This document shows, one piece after another, positions 17,533 to 26,280 of a DNA stretch of 64,000 bases. Below the pieces are notes generated by a model. It saw only the letters and a list, made by a program, of their open reading frames with translations. It made no database searches and was not told the DNA's origin. The translations under genes and the position numbers were made by a program. Each line of letters opens with the position of its first letter. Position 1 is the first letter of the stretch. This DNA comes from Cyanobacteria bacterium CG_2015-22_32_23 (lineage in GTDB: Bacteria > Cyanobacteriota > Cyanobacteriia > Cyanobacteriales > Cyanobacteriaceae). The stretch covers positions 29,539 through 93,538 of the forward strand of contig JAACUG010000069.1 of NCBI GenBank assembly GCA_009993045.1, read 5' to 3'.

Positions 17533-17721
17533 ATGATAATCTTACCCGGCACTATAGTTACAGTTACTAATGTTGATGATATTTATTACAGATTTGAAGG
17601 CTTAGTGCAAAGAGTTACCGATGGAAACGCAGCAGTATTATTTGAAGGAGGCAACTGGGATAAACTTATTACCTTTAGGTTATCAGAATTAGAGGTTGTC
17701 GATCCTAAAAATAAAAAATAA
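17533..17721 (+). CDS. ndhS: NAD(P)H-quinone oxidoreductase subunit S
   Basis: A 62-residue SH3-like protein matching NdhS (Ssl0352 in Synechocystis). NdhS sits on the stromal/cytoplasmic arm of photosynthetic NDH-1 and forms part of the ferredoxin-binding site for cyclic electron flow. The sequence has [19 protein letters not shown] (5-23), then [20 protein letters not shown] and ITFRLSELE, all conserved in the family. Its small size is normal. It stands alone, away from ndhH at 36-37 kb, as is common for oxygenic-photosynthesis-specific NDH subunits. Confidence 0.9.
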   Translation: MIILPGTIVTVTNVDDIYYRFEGLVQRVTDGNAAVLFEGGNWDKLITFRLSELEVVDPKNKK

Positions 17722-18025
17722 TCCATTAACTACGCAATTAACTATTAACAATTATTATTATTCTTTTTTTCATTAGACTTTTTGCAGAAGTGGAGTAATG
17801 AGTAATAAGTAATGAGTAATGAGTTAAGAAATTAACGTTTTCCATCCTAAAATAGATTTTACTTTTTATTTTACAAGAGATCTATTATAAGAATTAACAA
17901 TTAAATTTTTTATACATTCACTCTTTCCATTTCCCCTGACATCTAACACCTTTTTCAAGGAAAAATTTATCCCCAACCCAAGTAAGAGAGTCATTTTTTT
18001 TCCTCTTATTTCCTTTTATTTCCTT
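17722..18025. other. 304-bp gap with GTAATGA heptads
   Basis: It lies between convergent ndhS and the pseudouridine synthase gene. It contains a run of GTAATGA heptads (17795-17829) and otherwise AT-rich DNA with no supported gene. Confidence 0.5.
17795..17829. repeat. GTAATGA heptanucleotide repeat (copy 1)
   Basis: Five units: GTAATGA, GTAATAA, GTAATGA, GTAATGA, GTTAAGA. The order of exact and variant units (2nd unit changed) is the same as in the run at 23260-23287, including the preceding GGA. Confidence 0.85.
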
Positions 18026-19786
18026 TTAAAAGGGAGTTAAAGTTTTTAGGGATAGAGATTGTTGCGTCTGAGGATGACTAAAATTAATTTCTCGCGCATG
18101 AAGATGCAATCTAATCTTATTATCCTCTAATTTTCCATATAAGCGATCGCCTTTGATAGCTATTCCTAAACCTTCAAGACAATGGATTCTTAGCTGATGA
18201 GTTCTTCCTGTGATAGGTTTTAATTGTAATCGTGTATGGCCATTTTCTATTCCCATGACCTGAAAATGAGTAACACTAGGTTTACCATAATCATAATTTA
18301 CCTCTTGTCGTGGGCGTGTCAGTGGATTTGACCATAAAGGTAAATTAATCATTCCTTCTGAAGTAGAGATTAAACCATCTAACACCGCCTCATAAACTTT
18401 TTTAACCTGTCTTTGGGCAAATTGTCGAGATAAATTGACATAACATTCTTTAGTTTTTGCCAAAATTAATATGCCTGAAGTATCTTGATCTAATCTATGG
18501 ACTGTGGTAATATAATGGTTACGATTATCCCTAGAAATCTGACTAAAACGACTAATCACACTGTCAAAATTTTCCCTTCCTCTACCTGATACTGATAATA
18601 ACCCACTGGGTTTATTTACCACCAATAACCAATCATCCTCATAAATAATCGGGATAGATTCTTGAGTATCAAAAGGTGTAAAAGTAGGTAAACCCGATAA
18701 CAAAAAGCCCATTAACGGCTGACATCTTTCCTCACAAGCAGGATAGAAATTACCTTCAATTTTTTCTCCATCTGGAGAATTTTCTCCCCACCAAAATTCA
18801 GCCATAGCAAGGGGTTGTAAATGATTTGTTGCCGCATAGTGTAATAGTTTCGGGGCGCAACAATCTCCCGTACCTGTGGGAATAAAAGTTTTATTAAATA
18901 ATTTGCCTACGCTTAAACTATCCCCTTTAAAATTAGTAATAGTATAGGCAGTTTGCATTTGTGCTTGTAACTGTTTTGATAATTCTTTTCGTTGTGATTT
19001 TAGTTGTTGAATTTTAAGACTATTTTGATTAATTACTTGTTTTAAAGGATTTAATTTTTCTTGCCATTTATATTTAAAATTACGTCTTTCCCAATCATCT
19101 TTTCTACTTTCTTGCTGTAAATTATACAGTTTTTTATCAAGATTATTTTCTAGTAATAGTTGATAGTAAAATATAATATCTCTACTTTTTTGTGATAGTT
19201 TAGATAAAAATTCTGTCACCAAAACTATTATAAATTGATGATTTTGAAGACTATTTACATATAAAATCCGTTTTTTATCTCTAACTTTTTTTCTTTCATT
19301 ATGAATAACTTTTAATTCTTGCCATTGACTTTCATATTCTATATTTAGTTGTAAATATTCTTGATTAATAGATAAATTTGTGAGGGTAATAATCTCATTT
19401 TTAATATTATCTAATTGTTTAATAGTTAAATTTTCAGCTAAAGCAATAACAGAATTACTAGAAATTTGTGATACCCAACCATTAACTTCTTTTTGACTAT
19501 TTAATAATCCTGAAAATGCTTTAATTACTCCTATTTTTCCTTGATTATCTTTTACTATTAAAATTCCTAACATTTTTCCTTTGACGGTATAAAAGTTAAT
19601 TTTTTTCAATTGATGATATAAATTTAAGGCAATTTTTTCTGCTAAATTTGTGCGAGGTAATTTAAGGGTAATTCCTGTTTTTGGGCAGATTCCCTCATAA
19701 TAATAAGTGATAACCTCTTTTTCTTCTATTTCTACTAAAGAGATAAAATCTGTTAAAGGATGAAATAATTTATCTAAATGACTCAA
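18026..19786 (-). CDS. RluA-family RNA pseudouridine synthase with long N-terminal extension
   Basis: A 586-residue protein. The catalytic domain occupies about 380-580, with HRLDQDTSG (430-438; D433 the catalytic aspartate), LAKTKECYVNLSRQFAQRQV and GRTHQLRIH (527-535). It converts uridine to pseudouridine in rRNA or tRNA. The first 375 residues are not a usual S4 domain. They contain a charged helical stretch (about 200-295) and a segment GTGDCCAPKLLHYA followed by MAEFWWG (about 315-345), which is shared by a subgroup of long RluA proteins. The target RNA is unknown. A HIP1 site lies at 18143. It is convergent with ndhS. Confidence 0.85.
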   Translation of the reverse strand: MSHLDKLFHPLTDFISLVEIEEKEVITYYYEGICPKTGITLKLPRTNLAEKIALNLYHQLKKINFYTVKGKMLGILIVKDNQGKIGVIKAFSGLLNSQKEVNGWVSQISSNSVIALAENLTIKQLDNIKNEIITLTNLSINQEYLQLNIEYESQWQELKVIHNERKKVRDKKRILYVNSLQNHQFIIVLVTEFLSKLSQKSRDIIFYYQLLLENNLDKKLYNLQQESRKDDWERRNFKYKWQEKLNPLKQVINQNSLKIQQLKSQRKELSKQLQAQMQTAYTITNFKGDSLSVGKLFNKTFIPTGTGDCCAPKLLHYAATNHLQPLAMAEFWWGENSPDGEKIEGNFYPACEERCQPLMGFLLSGLPTFTPFDTQESIPIIYEDDWLLVVNKPSGLLSVSGRGRENFDSVISRFSQISRDNRNHYITTVHRLDQDTSGILILAKTKECYVNLSRQFAQRQVKKVYEAVLDGLISTSEGMINLPLWSNPLTRPRQEVNYDYGKPSVTHFQVMGIENGHTRLQLKPITGRTHQLRIHCLEGLGIAIKGDRLYGKLEDNKIRLHLHAREINFSHPQTQQSLSLKTLTPF

Positions 19787-20084
19787 AATAAGAATATTTT
19801 TTTGCTAATTAAACTATGTTTTAAAAAACTGGTGGGAGATGAAAAACTTAATGGATGTAGAAAAAATCAAACCTGAAACCGACTTAAATCGGATATTCAA
19901 ACCATCGAACTGAGGTTAAGTTAGTATTTGACTATTAACTATAATCTATCAAGAAAAGACCTAGGTTAAAAAAAATCAGTAAAATTTTTCTAAACTTATT
20001 ATTTGAGATTGAAAAATTACGATAAACTAAAGGTACATCTTGAGATGAATAATCACAATTAACTCATTAGAGAAACGAGAGTGA
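19787..20084. promoter_or_regulatory. Upstream region of the SpkB-like kinase pair with one dispersed repeat
   Basis: About 300 bp between divergent genes. It holds one copy of the 45-bp dispersed element (19868-19916). The remainder is AT-rich and should carry the promoters of the kinase gene and of the pseudouridine synthase gene, but no convincing -10/-35 pair stands out. Confidence 0.35.
19868..19916 (+). repeat. Dispersed 45-bp element, copy 2
   Basis: It reads AAACCTGAAACCGACTTAAA and continues through GATATTCAAACCATCGAA to GAGGTT. It matches copies at 8051, 36069 and 39159. Unlike copies 1 and 4, it has no heptad array attached. Confidence 0.75.
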
Positions 20085-21611
20085 ATGAGCGTTATTTATT
20101 GCCTCAATCCCCATTGCGAAGAACCAAAAAATGATACCAGAACAAAAAAGTGTCGGAGTTGTCAATCTAATCTGATACTCCATAAACGCTATGTTGCCAT
20201 CAAAAAAATTGGGCGAGGTGGTTTTGGTACAACCTATTTAGCGGTAGATATGGCACAAAAAAATCGCTACTGCGTTATTAAACAACTGGAATTGGCGGCG
20301 GCTAATCCTGACTCTCATCGCACTGCCCTTGATTTGTTTGCTAGGGAAGCAAAAACTCTGGCAAAATTAGATCATCCTCAAATACCGAAATTGTTAGATT
20401 ATTTTGAAGAAAACGATCAATTTTATCTAATTCAAGATTTTGTGTTAGGGAAAGATTTAGAAAAAGAAATCAAAAAAGGTGGAATTTATCAGGAAAGTTC
20501 TGCAAAACAGTTTCTTCGTTTTATGTTGCCTGTTTTAAAGTATATTCATTCACAAAAAGTAATTCATAGGGATATTAAACCCGGAAATATTCTTCGAGAA
20601 AAAGAGACTAACAAATTATTCTTAATTGATTTTGGGGCGGTAAAAGAACAAGCTAACACTCAGTTAATGAGTCAAAATCCTCAAAGTGCTTTTACAAAAA
20701 TTTCCGTCGGTACGATGGGATTTGCACCGCCAGAACAATTAGCTATGCGTCCAGTGTATTCTAGTGATGTTTATGCTTTGGCTGCTACTTGTATTTATTT
20801 ATTAACAGGAAAAGCACCAAAAGATTTATGTGACAATAATACTGGTGAATTAACTTGGGAAAAATATACTAATGTTAGTGCTAATTTTGCTAAAGTTTTA
20901 AACAAAATGCTGGAGTTAGATGTTCGTAAACGTTATGTTTCAGCGGATGAGGTTATTAAAGCCTTAGAATTAGTACCCTATGAACAAGAATTAGCTGGAA
21001 GTATGGTTAATTTAAGTAGTGGTAAAGATTCTAGTGACGATGAAGAACAAGATGTAACTATTGCTAGTTCAACTTCTCAAAATTTAGCGGATGCCATTAG
21101 AAAAAGAAAGGAAAAATTAGCAGGAAATAGTCCATCATCGAGAAGTCAACAAAATGTTTTACCTTTGAGCCAACCTAAATTACAACTAACTCCTGAAATG
21201 ATTATCCAAGATTATCGTCAAGGAAATCGTAATTTCAGTCAACAGGTTTTAAGTGAGTTGGATTTACACGGTTTAAAGTTAGCTGGGGCTAGTTTTTCTC
21301 AAAGTAAATTAATCGGCGTAAATTTACAAAAAGCGAATCTTTATCGCACTAATTTTTATAATGCTAATTTGGCACAAGCAAATCTTAAAGAGTGTAATTT
21401 ACAAAGGGCAGAATTATATAAGGCAAATTTAAAAAATGCTGATTTACAGGGTGCTGATTTAATGGGGGCAAATCTTAATAGTGCTATTTTAAAAGATGCT
21501 AACTTAGGAGGTGCTAATCTTAAGGGTGCAAAAGTAGATGATGAGCAACTTAAAACAGCAAAAACTAATTGGCGTACTATTTTCCCCGATGGTAAAAAAC
21601 GATGGTGGTAG
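20085..21611 (+). CDS. spkB: SpkB-like serine/threonine kinase with zinc-ribbon and pentapeptide repeats
   Basis: A 508-residue protein with three parts. The N-terminal Cys motif has C6, C11, C23 and C26. A Hanks-type kinase domain spans about 36-300: glycine loop IGRGGFGTTY (42-51), K66 in VIKQL, HRDIKPGN (161-168), DFGAVK (182-187) and SVGTMGFAPPEQ in the activation segment. A linker rich in S, D and E (about 305-370) leads to about 15 pentapeptide repeats (A-N/D-L-x-x; about 398-480) and a terminal NWRTIFPDGKKRWW. All catalytic residues are present. This is the architecture of Synechocystis SpkB, linked there to oxidative-stress and motility signalling. It starts at ATG 20085 and is followed 63 bp later by a close paralogue. 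Confidence 0.9.
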   Translation: MSVIYCLNPHCEEPKNDTRTKKCRSCQSNLILHKRYVAIKKIGRGGFGTTYLAVDMAQKNRYCVIKQLELAAANPDSHRTALDLFAREAKTLAKLDHPQIPKLLDYFEENDQFYLIQDFVLGKDLEKEIKKGGIYQESSAKQFLRFMLPVLKYIHSQKVIHRDIKPGNILREKETNKLFLIDFGAVKEQANTQLMSQNPQSAFTKISVGTMGFAPPEQLAMRPVYSSDVYALAATCIYLLTGKAPKDLCDNNTGELTWEKYTNVSANFAKVLNKMLELDVRKRYVSADEVIKALELVPYEQELAGSMVNLSSGKDSSDDEEQDVTIASSTSQNLADAIRKRKEKLAGNSPSSRSQQNVLPLSQPKLQLTPEMIIQDYRQGNRNFSQQVLSELDLHGLKLAGASFSQSKLIGVNLQKANLYRTNFYNANLAQANLKECNLQRAELYKANLKNADLQGADLMGANLNSAILKDANLGGANLKGAKVDDEQLKTAKTNWRTIFPDGKKRWW

Positions 21612-21674
21612 GTAATTCTTGATTTTATTCTCTACTATAGCCTTTAAATTTATTCACCAATCCATGACAAAACG

Positions 21675-23207
21675 ATGATTATTAGTTATTGTGTTAATCC
21701 TAGTTGTTCTCAACCAAAAAACCACCCTAAATTAAAGAAATGTAATACTTGTGGTTCTAGTTTAATTTTAAATAATCGTTATCGAGTCATCAAGATGTTA
21801 GGCAAAGGTGGATTTGGGGCGACTTTTGTGGGAGTAGATTTAACGGTAGTAGGTGATCCTTTGTGTGTAGTCAAACAATTACGACCCATGGCTGATGATC
21901 CTCAAGCCCTGAAAACTGCTATTAGTTTATTTGAAAGGGAAGCTAAAACTTTAGGGAAAATAAGCCATCCTCAGATACCTAAGTTGATGAATTACTTTGC
22001 AGATCAAGGACAATTTTACCTGATTCAAGAATTAATTAACGGACAAAATTTACAGCGAGAAGTTAAAACTCAAGGGGTTTATGGTGAAATCGCTTTGAGA
22101 AGGTTTTTAGAAGAAATTACTCCTATTCTTAAGTATCTTCATTCGGAAAAAGTTATTCACCGAGACATTAAACCTGCTAATATTTTAAGACAAAAAAAAG
22201 ATGGTAAATTAGTTTTAATTGATTTTGGAGCGGTAAAAGATCAAGTAAATACTCAATTAGCTAAAACTTTTGGGCAAACTGCCTTAACTAAATTTTCTGT
22301 AGGTACAATGGGTTACGCACCTCCAGAGCAATTGGCTATGCGTCCAATATATTCTAGTGATATTTATGCTTTAGGGGCGACTTGTGTTTATTTGATTACG
22401 GGTAAATCACCGAAAAATTTTAATATTGATCCTGATACAGGACAACTACTTTGGCAAGAAGATATTAATATTAGTGGCGGTTTGGTGAAAGTGATTAACA
22501 AAATGTTGGCTCAAGATACCCGTGAACGTTACAAAAGTATTGATGAGTTGATTGAAGCCCTTAATATTCAACCTTTTCAACAGAGTTTGAGTCAAAATAT
22601 TGTCGGTAATCAAATTTCTAGTAACAACACCATTGATTTAAGTCAATTAGAAGTTCATGGTACGGATGATAATATTACTCAAGTAACAAAAACAATTTCT
22701 ACTACGGAAAAAATTCAAAAAGCAATTCAACAAAGACGGATGAATAAATCCTCTAAAAATCTCTCGATTAAATGGGATGAAGAAAAATTTTTCACTGCTT
22801 TTAATAATGGTAAAAAAGATTTTAGTGATCAAGATTTGCAAGGTTTAAATTTACAAGGTAGTAAGTTAAATAAATGTATTTTTCGTTATTCTCAATTACA
22901 AGGAATTACTTTCGCTGATGCTAATTTATCTCAAGGTAATTTCTATAGTGCAGATCTAAATTCTGCTAATCTTAGTAATGTTAATGCTTTTCAAGGATAT
23001 TTTTCCAAAAGTAATTTAGAAAATGTGGATTTTAAAGGTGCAAATTTAGGAAGTGCAGATTTTACTAATGCTAACCTAAGCAATGCTAATTTATGTGGTG
23101 CAAATCTTAAAAATGCGAAAATAAATCAACAACAGTTAAAAGAAGCAAAAATTAACTGGAATACTATTTTTCCTGATGGTAGTCGCCGTTGGTGGAAAGT
23201 TTTTTAA
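21675..23207 (+). CDS. Second SpkB-like serine/threonine kinase, tandem paralogue
   Basis: A 510-residue protein with the same order of domains as the gene before it: Cys motif C6/C11/C23/C26, kinase domain with MLGKGGFGATF (41-51), K67, HRDIKPAN (162-169) and DFGAVK (183-188), a linker, a pentapeptide-repeat domain (about 390-485) and the ending NWNTIFPDGSRRWWKVF. The kinase halves are much alike. The linkers differ strongly, and in the pentapeptide part phenylalanine or serine replaces alanine at several repeats. This is an old tandem duplication with both copies intact, so the substrates may differ. Probably transcribed with the first kinase. Confidence 0.88.
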   Translation: MIISYCVNPSCSQPKNHPKLKKCNTCGSSLILNNRYRVIKMLGKGGFGATFVGVDLTVVGDPLCVVKQLRPMADDPQALKTAISLFEREAKTLGKISHPQIPKLMNYFADQGQFYLIQELINGQNLQREVKTQGVYGEIALRRFLEEITPILKYLHSEKVIHRDIKPANILRQKKDGKLVLIDFGAVKDQVNTQLAKTFGQTALTKFSVGTMGYAPPEQLAMRPIYSSDIYALGATCVYLITGKSPKNFNIDPDTGQLLWQEDINISGGLVKVINKMLAQDTRERYKSIDELIEALNIQPFQQSLSQNIVGNQISSNNTIDLSQLEVHGTDDNITQVTKTISTTEKIQKAIQQRRMNKSSKNLSIKWDEEKFFTAFNNGKKDFSDQDLQGLNLQGSKLNKCIFRYSQLQGITFADANLSQGNFYSADLNSANLSNVNAFQGYFSKSNLENVDFKGANLGSADFTNANLSNANLCGANLKNAKINQQQLKEAKINWNTIFPDGSRRWWKVF

Positions 23208-23223
23208 GGAAAGTAAACCTTAC

Positions 23224-23418
23224 ACTCATATCTTGCACCCCATTGACTGGTTAGGGGGAGTAATGAGTAAGAAGTAATGAGTAATGAGTTTCAGAATTGA
23301 TACTAACCGCTATAAAATTGATTACCTCACTTTAGAGTATTAAGTATTTTTGTTCTGGTGCAAGATCTCAGTTACACCCCTACTATCTGTCACCTTTTAT
23401 TTAGTGCAAGATGTGAGT
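23224..23418. repeat. Inverted-repeat-bounded intergenic segment, MITE-like
   Basis: ACTCATATCTTGCAC (23224-23238) and GTGCAAGATGTGAGT (23404-23418) are inverted copies with one mismatch in 15. They bound 195 bp that hold GTAATGA heptads and a third partial copy GTGCAAGATCTCA (23358-23370). No coding potential lies inside. This resembles a miniature inverted-repeat element, but target-site duplications were not established. Confidence 0.4.
23260..23287. repeat. GTAATGA heptanucleotide repeat (copy 2)
   Basis: Four units, GTAATGA, GTAAGAA, GTAATGA, GTAATGA, then GTTTCAG. It has the same unit order as the run at 17795-17829. Confidence 0.85.
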
Positions 23419-23438
23419 TTTATAAATGTTACTTTTAA

Positions 23439-24350
23439 TTAAACGTCAATAACGGTAATCCAATCTTGATACTCAACGTCTCTATTTTCAGTAATGGCGG
23501 TTAGCTTTTCTTTAATTTTATTAGTAATAATTTTCTCTTCGGGAAGAGGATAATTTTCGACTCTTTTGACAGGGGTAATTTTCGCCGCCGTGCCACATAA
23601 AAATACTTCATCGGCAATAAATAATTCTGTTTTATCTATTTCTCTTTGCTCAATTTCTATGTTAAAATTTTTCGCAATGGTCAAAATACTATCTCTGGTA
23701 ATACCTTCTAAAATATCTTGATCAAAACTAGGAGTAATTAATTTATTATTTCTTACCATAAAAATATTCATTCCTGTGGCTTCACAAACTTTTCCTTGAG
23801 AATTCATCAAGATTGCTTCATCAAAACCACTATCTACGGCTTCGGTTTTTGCTAAAGCTGATGTAATATAAGCACCACTAATTTTTCCTCTTAAGGGTAA
23901 ACTACGATCTTCTTGACGATACCATGAACTTAAACGACAATTAATACCATCAGGAGAAAGATAATCACCCATTTCTAAACCATAAACAAAGAAGTTTTTT
24001 TCAATGTTATGAAGTCGTGGCGCAATGCCTAAATCTGAGGTATAAACAAAAGGACGAATATAAAAAGCATTAGTGGGTTTATTTTTACTAACGAAATCCT
24101 TAATTACTTCTTCAATTTTAGTGGGAGAAAGATCATAATGTAAGTATTTGGCACTATTACTTAATCTCTGACAATGACGATCTAAACGAAATAATAACAC
24201 TTGTTGGGGATTAGCGGGGTTAATTGTCCCTCTCAATCCACCAAACGCACCTGTACCATAATGTAACGCATGGGTAGCAATGGAAATATTAGCTTCGACA
24301 AAAGGAATAAACTTACCTTCAAAATAAGCGATGGGTAAAAAATCTGGCAT
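23439..24350 (-). CDS. ilvE: Branched-chain-amino-acid aminotransferase
   Basis: A 303-residue fold-type IV PLP aminotransferase that makes leucine, isoleucine and valine from their keto acids with glutamate. HALHYGTGAFGGLRG (27-41), RLDRHCQRL (55-63), YIRPFVY (97-103), the PLP lysine K156 in LRGKISGAY, EATGMNIFMV and ITRDSIL show the family. The N-terminus (FEGKFIPFVEA) is typical of IlvE rather than D-amino-acid aminotransferase or ADC lyase. Length is normal. It is convergent with the kinase pair and preceded by a long gap containing an IS remnant. Confidence 0.93.
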   Translation of the reverse strand: MPDFLPIAYFEGKFIPFVEANISIATHALHYGTGAFGGLRGTINPANPQQVLLFRLDRHCQRLSNSAKYLHYDLSPTKIEEVIKDFVSKNKPTNAFYIRPFVYTSDLGIAPRLHNIEKNFFVYGLEMGDYLSPDGINCRLSSWYRQEDRSLPLRGKISGAYITSALAKTEAVDSGFDEAILMNSQGKVCEATGMNIFMVRNNKLITPSFDQDILEGITRDSILTIAKNFNIEIEQREIDKTELFIADEVFLCGTAAKITPVKRVENYPLPEEKIITNKIKEKLTAITENRDVEYQDWITVIDV

Positions 24351-25226
24351 GATTTATGATTTTATAGTCTAATAAATATATTATTTACATATACTAATTA
24401 ATCGTATCATTAAAGGAATAAACAATAGACCTCTTGCAAAATTAATAATTAACATGAAAAAATAGTAGAATAAGATAAATTGTTAGCGGACTCTCAGCGC
24501 CACTTTGTGGACGTCTTCAATTTAATCAAAAGAAATAAGTACGTTTATAGAGTTAATCATAATTTTTAATTATATAGCTTTAGCCTAGTAAAAGTAAATA
24601 CCACTAGTGGAAAAATACACAAATTAATTCTTAGGATTTTTTGAATTTATTTTGAGATAATAATCATCTCTTTCTGCTCTATTTAATAATTATAAATTTC
24701 AGTAATTAAGTTAAATCTTAACCCAAATCTTTTTCTTTTATTTCTATATTTTTCTGATAGTATTTTGACTATTTTCAGTTTTTTATTTATATGTTCAATT
24801 ACGATTCTTTGTCTATTTAACTCTCTATTTTTTCTTTTTTAGTTAATTTTCTGACGTTGCTGATGTAAGCTATGAACGTTATGGTAACGATACATCTTTC
24901 CAGTGAAAATAATGTATTAAGAGGCGTAAATTATTTTCCAGACTATTTTAATTTATATCTTAAATCAGCAACGCCAGACTTAAATATTATTAAGGAAAAC
25001 CTAATTATTTATTTTTGTTAAATCCTGATTTTACTTCAAAATTTTTATTATTAAAACTTTGTTGAAATATTATCAAAGGCTTTATAAAAAAATATTTTTT
25101 AGGGATAATTATTTTTGATAAATTGATGATTTATTCTTAATTTTAAATAAAAATAAATTGAAAATAAATAGTTTTTAATGCCTTATAATAGTTATTATTA
25201 AACGTTTTAACATAGTAATTTTTTTT
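24351..25226. other. 876-bp gap holding an IS remnant
   Basis: It contains no intact gene. A transposase relic lies at about 24683-24975 (listed separately). At 24428-24441 the sequence GACCTCTTGCAAAA resembles a transposon terminal sequence, but no matching inverted copy was found at the other side. The final 200 bp are very AT-rich and probably carry the promoter of the RTX gene. Confidence 0.5.
24683..24975 (-). mobile_element. IS5-like transposase remnant (C-terminal end, frameshifted)
   Basis: On the minus strand a frame ending at TAA 24683-24685 reads RELNRQRIVIEHINKKLKI, then SEKYRNKRKRFGLRFNLI and EIYNY. This is the conserved C-terminal block of DDE transposases of the IS5/DDE_Tnp_4 kind. 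Just before it, in another frame, lies RKLTKKEKIE, which normally precedes that block, so a frameshift near 24826 splits the gene. Further upstream the match fades. The catalytic domain is missing, so the copy is dead. Confidence 0.65.
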
Positions 25227-26162
25227 ATGGCTATAATATCAGGCTCAGGTTTGATCAATGGAACTATAGACGATGATATTATTACAGGCTCAATGTCTAT
25301 AGATATTATTTTTGGCAATAACGGTAATGATTCTATCAAGGCACTAGGCAATGATGATATTATAAATGGTGGTGATGGTAATGATACTGTGGATGGAGGA
25401 AATGGTGTTGATGTTATTTCAGGAGATGATGGTAACGACAGCATCGATGGTGAAGAAGGTAATGACATAATAACTGGAGATATTGGAAATGATATTCTTC
25501 GTGGGGGAAACGGAGATGATATTCTTCGTGGGGGAAACGGAAGTGACACTATTTTCGCAGGAGGAGATAATGACTCTATCTTCGGTGATGGTGGTGACGA
25601 CTTTATCGTAGCAGCTGAGGGTAATGACTCTATAGAAGGTGGTATTGGTCGTGATCGTATTTTCGCAGGAAGAGATAACGACTCTATTTTCGGTGGAGAT
25701 GATAGTGACTTTATCAATGGTGATGGTGGTGGTGATGAAATAAATGGAGATGCTGGTAATGACGATATCAATGGAGGTGATGGTAATGACGAAATCTTCG
25801 GTGCTGTCGGAGATGATCTTATTAATGGTGGAAAGGGTACTGATAGTTTGACGGGGGGTAAAGGAAATGATCTTTTATTTCTTGGTACGAGTCCTACAGA
25901 TATTGATATATTATTATATAGTTCAGGTGATGGTAGTGATACCGTTAATGAATTTATAACCAATGATCAATTCTTGTTTACAGGCATCAATAATATTGAC
26001 GTTGTGAAAGTTGGTTTTAAGACTGAACTAAGATTGGGTAACGGCATCGCAGAAGATCCTAATTTTGGTACGGGGGATCTACTAGCTACGTTGTTTAATT
26101 TTAACAACTTTACTACCAATAACTTAGCAACGGGTAGTAGTGGCACGTTATTCTTTAACTAA
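25227..26162 (+). CDS. RTX calcium-binding repeat protein
   Basis: A 311-residue acidic protein made largely of RTX nonapeptides (G-G-x-G-x-D-x-I-x), running from about residue 10 to 220, such as GGNGDDILRGGNGSDTIF and GGDGNDEIFG. At least fifteen repeats are visible, and two neighbouring units (25500-25543) are repeated exactly in the DNA. The C-terminal 90 residues form a non-repeat domain ending SSGTLFFN, the usual kind of type I secretion signal. It lacks an enzymatic domain. It should fold on binding calcium outside the cell. No ABC exporter or TolC-like gene is near. A large minus-strand frame opposite it is a shadow of the repeats. Confidence 0.88.
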   Translation: MAIISGSGLINGTIDDDIITGSMSIDIIFGNNGNDSIKALGNDDIINGGDGNDTVDGGNGVDVISGDDGNDSIDGEEGNDIITGDIGNDILRGGNGDDILRGGNGSDTIFAGGDNDSIFGDGGDDFIVAAEGNDSIEGGIGRDRIFAGRDNDSIFGGDDSDFINGDGGGDEINGDAGNDDINGGDGNDEIFGAVGDDLINGGKGTDSLTGGKGNDLLFLGTSPTDIDILLYSSGDGSDTVNEFITNDQFLFTGINNIDVVKVGFKTELRLGNGIAEDPNFGTGDLLATLFNFNNFTTNNLATGSSGTLFFN

Positions 26163-26251
26163 GAAAAAGCAAATTTGATTTCGTGGGGTTTCTTTGATGG
26201 TTTGTAGTTTCTAACTCAATGAAACCCTTTTCTTATTTTTTCTCTCCTAAA

Positions 26252-26274
26252 TCCCCAGTTATGGGGACTTTTTT
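26252..26274 (+). terminator. Rho-independent terminator after the RTX gene
   Basis: TCCCCA-GTTA-TGGGGA is followed by CTTTTTT. The hairpin and its CCTAAA leader match the GC-rich repeat found at 40-43 kb (there read in reverse as AAACTTGGGGATTTAGGGGC), so it appears to be a member of that family serving as terminator. Confidence 0.7.
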
Positions 26275-26280
26275 CTAAAG

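Noticed and set aside
25175..25963. Long minus-strand open frame of 262 codons rich in P and S opposite the RTX gene
   Set aside because: It is a regular shadow of the glycine-aspartate repeat DNA; the plus-strand RTX protein explains the pattern and has the recognised domain.
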